From: Sergeia podlipaevii
Taxonomy: Eukaryota; Euglenozoa; Kinetoplastea; Trypanosomatida; Trypanosomatidae
DNA length: 15,102 nt
Assembly: GCA_030849805.1 (NCBI GenBank)
Contig: JASANZ010001783.1
Location: 1 to 15,102 of the forward strand
Direction of reading: 5' to 3'
The notes under the pieces are model-generated. The model ran no database searches. It worked only from the letters and a program-made list of their open reading frames with translations, and was not told where the DNA came from. A program made the position numbers and the translations under genes. Position 1 is the stretch's first letter. The number at the start of each line of letters is the position of its first letter. Positions 1 through 7,302 of this stretch are shown one piece after another.

Positions 1-18
1 AGAGAGTTGTATCTAAAA

Positions 19-360
19 ATGCTGACTCATTATCTGCGTAAGCGTGTGTCAGTGGTGACCTCTGATGGTCGCAACCTCATCGGCGTCCTGCACTCGGCAG
101 ATCAACTCATGAACATAGTACTCACCTCCTGCACGGAACGTGTGCTGGCCGCTCCGGACGCTACCGATGATGAGGCCGCCGCAGCCAGGATAGAGGAATC
201 ATCCATCGGTGTTATCTTGCTACGCGGTGTGGATGTGGTGAGCGTGGGTGTGATCGACGTGTATGAGGAGGCGGGGGCGGTCATGGCAGACTGGAGCGGA
301 AGGGACATGCCCGCCGCGCTGGTAGTGCCGAGGGCTTCAGCGGTATCCTTTATGAACTGA
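19..360 (+). CDS. LSM8: U6 snRNA-associated Sm-like protein LSm8
   Basis: This 113-residue protein has the Sm fold and most resembles LSm8, the subunit that distinguishes the nuclear LSm2-8 ring (which binds the 3' oligo-U of U6 snRNA and supports splicing) from the cytoplasmic LSm1-7 ring. The Sm1 motif spans residues 10-35: VxVxTSDGR, then G22, D28 and N32, closely matching human LSm8 (VAVITSDGR...DQTINLIL). ERV at 40-42 also matches. The Sm2 motif is the strand at 65-80 with L68-R69-G70 and a final VID. The loop between Sm1 and Sm2 (about 43-62) is longer than in human and rich in Ala and acidic residues. I chose the ATG at 19 because it places the Sm1 motif as in other LSm8 proteins. The frame stays open to the window edge, so a longer N-terminus is not excluded. 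Family assignment follows known homology; function in U6 is inferred. Confidence 0.9.
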   Translation: MLTHYLRKRVSVVTSDGRNLIGVLHSADQLMNIVLTSCTERVLAAPDATDDEAAAARIEESSIGVILLRGVDVVSVGVIDVYEEAGAVMADWSGRDMPAALVVPRASAVSFMN

Positions 361-407
361 TAGAGGTTTGATGTACAACTGCAGGAGGGACAGGCAGATT
401 GCTTTGT

Positions 408-423
408 TGTGTGTGTGTGTGTG
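408..423. repeat. (TG)8 microsatellite
   Basis: A perfect TG dinucleotide run early in the spacer after LSm8. Such runs are common in trypanosomatid intercoding regions. No specific function is visible. Confidence 0.9.
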
Positions 424-580
424 GTTGCCAACTATTATTCTATACAAACAAGCAAACAAAAAGAAATGTGTATATAAAAGCATGTTTACGCTTGAGAAGA
501 ATAGACAGCAATGATTCTATTGCGTCAAAGATAGGTACAGTGTGTAAACATTGCAGCACAATGGTGTGTCTTTTCAGAAC

Positions 581-622
581 TGTTTTTTTTTGTTGTTGTT
601 GTTTTTTCTTTATCTCACTTAG
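581..622 (+). promoter_or_regulatory. Distal polypyrimidine tract and candidate trans-splice acceptor (LRR gene)
   Basis: A T-rich tract (581-620) with four TTG-type interruptions ends in CACTT followed by AG at 621-622. This is the classical spliced-leader acceptor layout. Use of this AG would give a 5'UTR of about 217 bases that contains a nine-codon upstream ORF (702-731). Confidence 0.45.
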
Positions 623-635
623 TTTTATCTTTTCC

Positions 636-654
636 TATATATATATATATATAT
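636..654. repeat. (TA)9 microsatellite
   Basis: A perfect TA run between the two pyrimidine tracts of the spacer. It was seen directly and has no assigned role. Confidence 0.9.
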
Positions 655-670
655 TTGTTTTGCATCTGCT

Positions 671-749
671 GTTCTTATTTTTTTTTTGTGTGTGTATACG
701 TATGATTTGTTACTCCTATTTCACTTTATAGCAGTCTTTTTCTTTCAAG
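671..749 (+). promoter_or_regulatory. Proximal trans-splice acceptor region (LRR gene)
   Basis: A T/C-rich stretch is followed by AG at 730-731, 733-734 and 748-749, the last preceded by a pyrimidine run (TCTTTTTCTTTCAAG). Any of these gives a 5'UTR of about 90-110 bases with no ATG before the ATG at 840. Because they are the nearest AGs after a tract, these are the preferred candidates. Confidence 0.6.
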
Positions 750-839
750 TACAAATCTTCGTTTGTGTGTTTGAGCGTCAGCGACTGGAAGAGCAAAGTC
801 AACGTGTTAGAAACCCTCCTCCATTCAGAAAAAAAAAAA

Positions 840-3800
840 ATGTGGACTGGGGTCAACAATAGGTATCATAGTATCCTGCGGGAGCAGGACCGTGAGCACA
901 AGGCTCGAATGCTATTCAAGCGCAGTGAGGAAGCCGGGGCACGTGCAAAAGCCGGTAATGCTCCAGTGACGGCGGCAGCAGCGTCAACGCCTGTCGCTGC
1001 ACACTCATCTGCGACAGGAGCAGCTGCCTCTACGAGGGCAACTAGCCCAGGCAGGCGAAGTACCCTTCCCACCGTCCCTGTAACATCGTTCGCAGACCCA
1101 TCAGAAGGGAAAGTCGTAGTGCTTGACCCCGTCACGGCTCTAAAATTGCCTCCGACTGCTATCAAGGGCATGGCAGAGCTGGTGTTCCGCGGTCGCGGCG
1201 TCACCACACTGCATCCAAACTTCCTGCTCTTTGAGAGTCTAGAAGTGCTCGTGTTGGAACGTAACAAACTGACCACAATTCAGTACCTGCTACCGCGTAA
1301 TAGCAAGCATTGCTCCAATGCCCACAACAACAATAACAACAACAACAGCGACAACGGCAATGGCAACGAGAAGATTGATGGTGGCACTAGTGCCAGAAGT
1401 GGTATTGATACTGCTGCTGCTGTGAGTAGTGACTCTGGCAATAGTGAATGGCGTGCCCAATGCACCAAAAGCAGTCTGCGACAGCAGCAACTCACAGGAC
1501 CACGAGGCTGTGTGCGACTCCGTCATCTGCTGGCTGGCGGCAATGCCGTTGAGGATCTCGAGCACACAGATATTCCTTGGCTCGTCTCCCTTGAACGTCT
1601 CTCCCTTCATGGTAACCGCATCATTGGTCTTGCCAAGGTTGCGTCCTTGCTCAAGCGCCTGCACTCTCTGACTGTGTTGGACCTTAGTGGCAATCCAGTC
1701 GCGGAGGAGATGGGATATCGCGCCTATATGATTCGCCATCTGCCACAACTGCGTGTATTGGACCAACTTGCCATCACGGAAGAGGAGCGTCGCGAAGTTG
1801 CGGAGGTTCACCTCAAGAGAAACCGAGAGCGCCAGCAAAGCAAGAAAGGCATGCTCCACAACGTCAACAGTGGCACGGATTGTCTTGGTGTGACGATGAG
1901 CAGCTTCGCTACCAGCCTGGTGTCACGAAGTGATGCCACCGACCGCAAAGAACAAGGAAGTGGTGTGATGGCGCTTGGAGAAGCTTGTGTGGCCTTTGGG
2001 TCGAGGTACCATCGCGCTGCGCTCACCGAGCACGAGCGCGCGAAGCAACGCAAGGAGATGTGGGGAAAGTCAAAGTGTGTGCAGCTCATGGAGAGGCGTC
2101 GTGGGGAGTATCTGTACAAGGAAAAGCAGAAGGTGGAGGTGGCTGAGAAGGAAGAAGCCAACCGAGTCGCTGCACTAGAGCACACACGTGCCGCCTTCCA
2201 TGCTGTGTGGGCCCTCTCTCACCCAGGTATGCCACTTTCAGCTGCTAAGCTGCAAGAGTGGAATGCGCAAGCTACCACCAGTGCTGCCAGTGAGGATGTG
2301 AACAGCCCTGTTCCTTCTACTGTGCCTTCCTCGCAGCAGCAGCAGGTCAAAAGTACTGGCGGTGGTAGAGCCGCACTCAATAACAACAACAGCGGCGGCC
2401 CCGCGACGATGTCCGGCGGCACTTCAGCAACTGGAGGCCATGCAGCTCCAGCGTTAGGAGCAGCAGCGACTCCTACGACGCAGATGCCTGCAGTCGCTGT
2501 GGAGATGCTGCTTCCTTTACTTCCTGGGGTTCATAAAAATTCGAAAGGGGAGGGAAAAAACGAAAAGCTCTCTGGGGCAAACGTTCTACGGCAGCAGCAG
2601 CAGCAGCAGGGAGACCCGGCCTATCATCAGAGCGTTCTTTTTGATGCTTTACTGCATCGCGAAGAGGCTGTACGAGCAAAGACGGTCTACGCGGGAGGTC
2701 CTGGCTGGAAAGAGCATCAGTTGCCTCCTCGAGAGCGTCTTGATGCGATGCTGACGGCTGTGGATGCCTCGGGGAAGCTGCTGGATGCGTATGGGCCTGC
2801 AATCAAGGCTGCAGTAACCTCTGGTGGCGGGATAGCTCGTGGCACAGTGTCTGCCGCTGCTGCAGGTGATGGTGGCAAGAAGTCTAGAGGTGGCGTGGGG
2901 AGGCGCAAGTTTGTTCAGCAAGGCGTGTATGGTGGCTCCACGACTAGTTTTGGTAGCAGCATAATTTCAATGAACACGTTGGCCCACGACGGTGGCAGTG
3001 CATTCCGCACTCGCGACCTGCTTACCACCATACAAGCGTGTAAGCCAGCCATTATTCCCGAACCGTGGGAGGGCACAGACTTTGCCTCTCTTGTGCGCAC
3101 TCCTGCAGCGGAGGTGCAGGAGTACCTGTTGCGTGCGGCCTATTTGCTTCTTCTTACGTCAGAGCTCCAGGCCATCGAGACAGCATATGGCCCTGCAGAA
3201 GTTCTGCAGGTGCTACGGCATGCTCCACCACCGGTACCAGGTGTCAACGACTTCTCAGGCTCCATGGGCAGCGGCAGTGCGAACAGCCCACCTACCTCCT
3301 CACGTGGGCGTCGCACACTGCAGCAGGGAGGTAATCCAGCTCTCAGCGGTGGTGCTGGCGCGGCAGGTGGCACCAGCAATGTCTCTGGTTCCAGTGAGAA
3401 GAGTGCGCTGGGTGGAGGAGGCAGCAACGCACGCAGAGCGAAGAACGTACAGCCTACCTCATCAGCGACCATCAGTGCTATCCTTGCGGACGAAGCCCTT
3501 CTTACCAAGATGGAAGGCCCAGCTGTATACAAGGCTGGACTCGCTCTATCTGCAGATGAAATTGCAGCAGCAACGACCTCTGGTGGCGGCTGGGGTGGAG
3601 CAGGTGGGGGTCACCATCACCGTGTCAGCATCAGTGGTGGTCTTGGTAGTGGGACCTCTGTGTCACGCAATGACGCCACCAGTGCCCCTCCTCCAGGCCT
3701 CATCGGCTACTACACCGAGAGTAGCATGGATACATTTATGGGAATGCTCAAACCAGAGACTGGCGCATGGTCAATGGACACCCAAGCCCTTCTGCAGGCC

Positions 3801-4613
3801 CTCTCGGAGACCCATCACGTAGATCTCGCCACGAGCGCACCAGTGCCCCCCCTCTTCCGTGGTGATCGTACGCCAAGCAGTAAGGAGTTGAGCATCGCGT
3901 CAGCCGCTGCGCTTTCTGAGGACGGAGGCGCCACTGCCCTGCCCACTGTCGCAAGCAGCGGTGTGGGTCTTGTGCGCAAGGTGCCGGCGCCACCACAGTC
4001 CCGTAAGGCAAGTCATGGCACCTCGAAGCGCAAGGGGTTCGCCTCTCGTGGTGGGCTCGGTGGCGCAGTTGTGGAGGACGGTGTTGTCGTTCTGAGAGAT
4101 CTCAATGATAAGGGGGGCCCCGCAGCAGATGAAGCAGGCACAGCAGCAGCTGCTGCTCCATTGGGCGGTGGTGCTGGAGGTCATGGCAGTCCTCTTCATC
4201 GTGGCAGTGGCAAGAAGGCGTACCTTTCTGTCAACAACATGGTGGCCGCATTGGTGTGCTTTATCCCCTTTGTTGAAGCTCGTGAGGTGTTCTTTAAGGC
4301 TGAGGCAAAGCGCTGTGCCACCAGTACGGTGGAGAAGGAAAAGGCAGAAGCGCGTATGTGGTTCAGTCGGTCTCAGCACGCTGCGGTACACCTGGAGAAG
4401 CTCAAAGAAACGTGCCGTACTCTCTACTGCGCGCGCAACAGTTGCGTCAGCTGTGAAGCGAGCGATGATGGCATCATGTCAGAAGCAGTGATTGCAGTCT
4501 TGGAAGCGAACTCAAGCAAGGGCAACCTTCCTCCCCCTTCCGCGCAGCTAGTGCCGGCACGTGCGCTCACACAGAAGAAGGCTGGAGGTGTTGGATCGAT
4601 CTTCCGGAAGTAG
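840..4613 (+). CDS. Leucine-rich-repeat protein with LRR cap and long low-complexity tail
   Basis: The protein has 1257 residues. An LRR solenoid lies at about residues 111-311: MAELVFRGRGV, LEVLVLERNKL, VRLRHLLAGGNAV, LERLSLHGNRI and LTVLDLSGNPV, closed by an LRR-cap-like segment (YRAYMIRHLPQLRVLDQL). A charged, probably helical segment (ITEEERREV) follows. This combination resembles SDS22/U2A'-like and axonemal LRR proteins such as LRRC23 and LRRC72, so a flagellar role is possible but only inferred. A low-complexity insert (about residues 152-222, with seven Asn) splits the second and third repeats. From about residue 350 on, Gly/Ser/Ala-rich stretches and a six-Gln run (585-590) alternate with better-ordered islands near 610-660, 720-800 and 1125-1200. 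The start is the first ATG after the candidate acceptors; the open frame runs 25 codons further upstream without an ATG. No signal peptide or membrane segment is apparent. The specific function is unknown. Confidence 0.88.
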   Translation: MWTGVNNRYHSILREQDREHKARMLFKRSEEAGARAKAGNAPVTAAAASTPVAAHSSATGAAASTRATSPGRRSTLPTVPVTSFADPSEGKVVVLDPVTALKLPPTAIKGMAELVFRGRGVTTLHPNFLLFESLEVLVLERNKLTTIQYLLPRNSKHCSNAHNNNNNNNSDNGNGNEKIDGGTSARSGIDTAAAVSSDSGNSEWRAQCTKSSLRQQQLTGPRGCVRLRHLLAGGNAVEDLEHTDIPWLVSLERLSLHGNRIIGLAKVASLLKRLHSLTVLDLSGNPVAEEMGYRAYMIRHLPQLRVLDQLAITEEERREVAEVHLKRNRERQQSKKGMLHNVNSGTDCLGVTMSSFATSLVSRSDATDRKEQGSGVMALGEACVAFGSRYHRAALTEHERAKQRKEMWGKSKCVQLMERRRGEYLYKEKQKVEVAEKEEANRVAALEHTRAAFHAVWALSHPGMPLSAAKLQEWNAQATTSAASEDVNSPVPSTVPSSQQQQVKSTGGGRAALNNNNSGGPATMSGGTSATGGHAAPALGAAATPTTQMPAVAVEMLLPLLPGVHKNSKGEGKNEKLSGANVLRQQQQQQGDPAYHQSVLFDALLHREEAVRAKTVYAGGPGWKEHQLPPRERLDAMLTAVDASGKLLDAYGPAIKAAVTSGGGIARGTVSAAAAGDGGKKSRGGVGRRKFVQQGVYGGSTTSFGSSIISMNTLAHDGGSAFRTRDLLTTIQACKPAIIPEPWEGTDFASLVRTPAAEVQEYLLRAAYLLLLTSELQAIETAYGPAEVLQVLRHAPPPVPGVNDFSGSMGSGSANSPPTSSRGRRTLQQGGNPALSGGAGAAGGTSNVSGSSEKSALGGGGSNARRAKNVQPTSSATISAILADEALLTKMEGPAVYKAGLALSADEIAAATTSGGGWGGAGGGHHHRVSISGGLGSGTSVSRNDATSAPPPGLIGYYTESSMDTFMGMLKPETGAWSMDTQALLQALSETHHVDLATSAPVPPLFRGDRTPSSKELSIASAAALSEDGGATALPTVASSGVGLVRKVPAPPQSRKASHGTSKRKGFASRGGLGGAVVEDGVVVLRDLNDKGGPAADEAGTAAAAAPLGGGAGGHGSPLHRGSGKKAYLSVNNMVAALVCFIPFVEAREVFFKAEAKRCATSTVEKEKAEARMWFSRSQHAAVHLEKLKETCRTLYCARNSCVSCEASDDGIMSEAVIAVLEANSSKGNLPPPSAQLVPARALTQKKAGGVGSIFRK
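1326..1346 (+). repeat. AAC/AAT run encoding seven Asn
   Basis: Seven consecutive Asn codons (six AAC and one AAT) at residues 163-169, within the low-complexity insert that interrupts the LRR domain. The mixed codons suggest it is not a freshly expanded pure repeat. Confidence 0.9.
2592..2609 (+). repeat. (CAG)6 run encoding six Gln
   Basis: A pure CAG repeat in frame in the LRR protein (residues 585-590), a likely site of length variation between strains. Confidence 0.9.
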
Positions 4614-4617
4614 AGCT

Positions 4618-4639
4618 GGGGGTGGGTGGCGAGGGGGGG
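4618..4639 (+). other. G-rich strip with G-quadruplex potential after the stop codon
   Basis: On the mRNA-sense strand there are runs of five, three, two and seven G separated by one to three bases, beginning five bases after the LRR gene stop codon. The seven-G run can supply two triplets, so a three-tetrad quadruplex is possible on paper. Function is not shown. Confidence 0.4.
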
Positions 4640-5052
4640 AGAGAGAGGAAATGGCTTATGTCTTGGCATTATCACTGGGCTTAGGTTAACACTATCCCTT
4701 TAATTTTTTTTTATGTTCCTGTTTTTTATTTTACTTTCTTTTTTTTCATTTCTATTATTATATACACTGTGATCTAGAAGAGCGAAAACTTACGTGCGTG
4801 CACATGCCTTGATATCTTTCCTGTTTTTTTTATTACTATTCGCTTTTTGTTTTTTGTTTTTTTGCAGTTGTGGTATGCCGCGGCTTTGATACCTTAACTA
4901 TGCCCGCTTTCAAATATATAAACCATATTGGTGCAGATTAAATTTATATATTTATTTATACACCGAAATGGAGGCTGGGATGGGAGAGAAAATGAGCCGG
5001 TGCGCTTTTAGAGTTGATATCAATGTCGGTTTTGTATGTGTGTATGCTCTCG

Positions 5053-5063
5053 CCCCCCCCCCC
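5053..5063. repeat. C11 homopolymer
   Basis: An uninterrupted run of eleven C in the spacer before HscB. It is a likely length-variable or error-prone site in sequencing and has no assigned role. Confidence 0.85.
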
Positions 5064-5500
5064 TCACATCTCCTTATGTACAGAATGTCTTCTTTCTGGT
5101 TCATCAAATAGATAGATATTATACAATACATGTACAGACAGTTCAATTCGTTTTTGTTTTTTCTTTTTTTTTCTACATGTCTCCTGTCTTGCTATACTAT
5201 GTAGGTCTCAGAAGATGATCTGACAAGAAAAAAAAAATGTTTTAACATCGTCCTCCTCCACTTTTCTTTAGTAACGATTACATTCCATGTCACAGTTAGT
5301 GTTGTTGCTATATCTTTTTTTGTTGTTGTCGCTGTTTTTGCTTGTTTGTTGACGATTATTGTTGTTGTCAGGGTCATCGTCATTCACCAAAAAAAAAAAT
5401 CAACTTTGTCACTATGTTATCAAATCTCTTTCTCTCCTTCCCTCTCTTTCTTTATTACACATATTTAGGATACTCGCACTTAGCGACACTCTGTGCTCAT

Positions 5501-5576
5501 TATTTTTTTTTTTTCTTTTGTCGTCGTTGTTGCATTTTTTTTTGTTCTTGTTTTTTTTTTTTTTGCTTATGAAAAG
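5501..5576 (+). promoter_or_regulatory. Polypyrimidine tract and trans-splice acceptor for HscB
   Basis: A 67-base, nearly pure pyrimidine/TTG tract is followed by the first AG at 5575-5576. Splicing there gives a 59-base 5'UTR with no ATG before the HscB start. An ATG at 5569 sits just upstream of the AG and would be removed with the intergenic part. Confidence 0.7.
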
Positions 5577-5635
5577 GAAGTGGAAGGCTGAAAAGGAAGA
5601 ATTAGTCAGATAGGATTAACGGGAGAGGTGGAGGT

Positions 5636-6412
5636 ATGTTTGCTGCTCGCTCACTGACTAGCCGGGTGCTGGCCACAACTACCACTAGCGCCGCCCCACT
5701 GCGGTGTCACTATCGTCTTTGCAGCACCACCCCAAATCCCCAAAGTGGTGGCGATGCCTCTGCTAGCAGGGGAAAGGGCAACTTCTTTGCCTTCTTCGGT
5801 ATCGAGAAACAACCGCAAGTTGACGTGAGTGCACTTCAGAAACTCTACCACACCCTGCAGATGGAGGTGCATCCCGATATGAACGTCAACCCTTCACCGA
5901 GCACCATCATTGGAGCTTCTGCTCCTCCCGCGCATCAGCAGTCGCCATGTGTCCCTGACCCAAACAGGAAAATAGACGTCTCGACGTACGCCAACGGTGC
6001 TTATGAGACGCTAAAGGATGCCTATCGCCGGTGTCGATACTTGTCGCGCTTGGAAAAGGCAAAGGAGGTGAAGGGCGCCGCCCTGACCCCCGCCGAGGAG
6101 GAAGAGCTTCTTGTGGAAGACGACCAGCGCACCATGAAGGCCCGCGACGCAAGTCCGGATATCCCACTTAGTGAGGAATTTCTGATGGAAGTGCTAGCCA
6201 TGAACGAGTTAATATTTGGCGGAGATAGAGAGGTTGAGGCCGTGCGCAACCAGATGAAGGTGCTCTCTGCCGACCTTGAGGACCGGTGCGACGGCTGCTA
6301 TGAGAGCGCCAAGGCGGCGTGGGCAAAAGGGGCCATGCAGACCTTTCATCATGTTGTTTTGCAGTGGACTTACTATAATAACGCGCTTCATCATCTCAAG
6401 AACCGCCTGTAA
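5636..6412 (+). CDS. HSCB: Mitochondrial J-domain co-chaperone HscB/Jac1 (Fe-S cluster assembly)
   Basis: This 258-residue protein has the HscB/Jac1 architecture. HscB presents the scaffold Isu/IscU to mitochondrial Hsp70 and stimulates its ATPase so that Fe-S clusters are released. Residues 1-35 are rich in Arg, Ser, Thr and Ala with no acidic residue before D40, fitting a mitochondrial targeting peptide. The J-domain starts near NFFAFFGIEKQP (49-60), carries the HPD triad at 79-81, and resumes with YANGAYETLKDAYRRCRYLSRL (118-139), matching INQAWQTL...RAEYLL of bacterial HscB. The C-terminal HSCB domain follows, with EFLMEVLAMNE at 181-191, the segment used by the family to bind Isu. About 20 extra residues lie between HPD and helix III. 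The N-terminal Cys4 zinc module of human HSCB is absent. The ATG is the first after the predicted splice acceptor. Family assignment is firm; localisation is inferred. Confidence 0.94.
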   Translation: MFAARSLTSRVLATTTTSAAPLRCHYRLCSTTPNPQSGGDASASRGKGNFFAFFGIEKQPQVDVSALQKLYHTLQMEVHPDMNVNPSPSTIIGASAPPAHQQSPCVPDPNRKIDVSTYANGAYETLKDAYRRCRYLSRLEKAKEVKGAALTPAEEEELLVEDDQRTMKARDASPDIPLSEEFLMEVLAMNELIFGGDREVEAVRNQMKVLSADLEDRCDGCYESAKAAWAKGAMQTFHHVVLQWTYYNNALHHLKNRL

Positions 6413-6878
6413 ACCACTGGGGTGGAGTAGAAGGAGGAAGGGGTGTACACACAAGCTATCTGAAGATGGTTTGTCGTGATTTGTGCCTGCAACACTTTAG
6501 ATTCAGTCTACGCGATCTCGATTGCATCTCTTGTGTTTGGGGGGGGAGTTACGGAGAGTTACGATGGTGACTTCATCATCGTTCTCCGTCAACATCTCCT
6601 TAAAAAAAGAAGAATATAACATTCTATTTACAAACAAATATCAACAATAATTATCATTATATACTCAAGCCAGCAACAAAGGAGGGAGAGGGAACGCACA
6701 TATGGGAACAAGAAGTAGATACAATAAAACAAGAAGGATATGAGTATGTGGTTTTTTTTTCCTCTTGAGTCAGCTTTTGATTCCTGGTCTACGCGATGCA
6801 TGATTTCCTATTCATAAAGTCTAGTTTTTTTTTTATCTCCATTTACTTCTCATTATTTTTTTATACATTATATACATT

Positions 6879-6896
6879 ATATATATATATATATAT
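6879..6896. repeat. (AT)9 microsatellite
   Basis: A perfect AT run in the spacer after HscB, within a larger TA-rich area. No role is visible. Confidence 0.9.
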
Positions 6897-7149
6897 TAAA
6901 GTAGCCTTATCATCTGCTGTTTACCCGCATCGCCCTTCTTCTTTTTTCTTTTCCTTTCCCTCTCTTTTCTCCCAGAGATAAAAGGAATAGATAGCACAGG
7001 CTTTATATATATAATACTGCTTTATATATAGTATATTATACATATATATTCACGTGCACATAGGTATTTCTGCACTTGTCCGGCGTACAAGAAGGATAGT
7101 GTGTTTTTAGAAGAAAAAAAATACATTTGCTTTGTTGTCGCACTTTGTC

Positions 7150-7209
7150 TTTATTATTATTCTTATTATTATTATTATTATTATTATTNGTGTGTGTGTG
7201 CGTGTGTGA
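7150..7209. repeat. Compound (ATT)n-(GT)n microsatellite with one undetermined base
   Basis: An ATT trinucleotide array (one TTC interruption) runs directly into a GT dinucleotide array. The only ambiguous base of the window, N at 7189, sits exactly at the junction. This suggests that repeat length or read disagreement left the assembly uncertain here. The T-rich array could also serve as a weak pyrimidine tract. Confidence 0.85.
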
Positions 7210-7244
7210 GGAGGATAATCATTAGATAGAAAGCAAAGCGAAAG

Positions 7245-7302
7245 CCCCTTCTTCTTTATTTTTTTTTCTGCTTTCCTTCTCACTTCGCAAACCCAATGCC
7301 AG
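7245..7302 (+). promoter_or_regulatory. Strong polypyrimidine tract whose first AG lies inside the annotated ORF
   Basis: The tract at 7245-7287 is C/T-rich with nine consecutive T and no AG. The first AG after it is 7301-7302, within the third codon of the frame that opens at 7296. The last AGs before the tract are at 7209-7210 and in the purine-rich 7210-7244 strip. Which acceptor is used decides the protein start. Confidence 0.6.

Larger units (their letters stand above)
361..839 (+). other. Spacer: LSm8 3'UTR and 5'UTR of LRR gene
   Basis: This 479-base non-coding spacer begins with a G/A-rich strip after the LSm8 stop. It then holds a (TG)8 run at 408-423, a T-rich tract at 581-620 with TTG repeats, (TA)9 at 636-654, and a second T-rich stretch at 671-749. 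Open frames here have trypanosomatid-spacer composition (Phe, Cys and Tyr runs) and no recognisable protein. It is read as the 3'UTR and polyadenylation region of LSm8 plus the trans-splicing region of the next gene. Confidence 0.75.
4614..5635 (+). other. Spacer: LRR gene 3'UTR and HscB 5'UTR
   Basis: This 1022-base spacer starts with a G-rich strip (4618-4639), then becomes T-rich with many TTG/TTT tracts. It includes a C11 run at 5053-5063 and A-runs near 5229 and 5391. The final dense pyrimidine tract (5501-5567) precedes the HscB gene. No frame in it shows a recognisable protein; open frames encode Phe/Leu/Cys runs from T-rich DNA. It is long enough to hide a small non-coding RNA, but I see no tRNA or snoRNA signature. 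Confidence 0.7.
6413..7295 (+). other. Spacer: HscB 3'UTR and upstream region of the TPR-like protein
   Basis: This 883-base spacer opens with a G/A-rich strip. A G7 run near 6540 and a short direct repeat of GAGTTACG follow. Several TA-rich stretches come next: (AT)9 at 6879-6896, then two copies of the 12-mer GCTTTATATATA at 7000-7011 and 7019-7030. It closes with an (ATT)n/(GT)n compound microsatellite and a strong pyrimidine tract running almost to the next ATG. No protein-coding frame is credible here. Confidence 0.7.

Noticed and set aside
399..731. 110-codon frame in the first spacer
   Set aside because: It has no ATG at its beginning, is rich in Cys/Phe/Tyr from T-rich DNA, and spans the predicted splice acceptors.
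765..839. Extension of the LRR protein upstream of the ATG at 840
   Set aside because: The frame is open but begins with a non-ATG codon, and the A-run and acceptor sites just upstream fit a 5'UTR.
1290..1859. 189-codon antisense frame opposite the LRR domain
   Set aside because: Its Val/Ile and Leu runs are the reverse complement of Asn/Ser codon repeats. There is no homology, and no antisense genes are seen elsewhere.
2992..3822. 276-codon open frame in another + strand frame inside the LRR gene
   Set aside because: It overlaps the LRR gene completely, has no recognisable domain, and its composition follows from the GC-rich low-complexity codons of the host frame.
5342..5613. Two overlapping + strand frames upstream of HscB
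   Set aside because: They encode Phe/Leu/Cys runs through the polypyrimidine tract. Only the last 14 codons, starting at ATG 5569, are noted as a possible upstream ORF.
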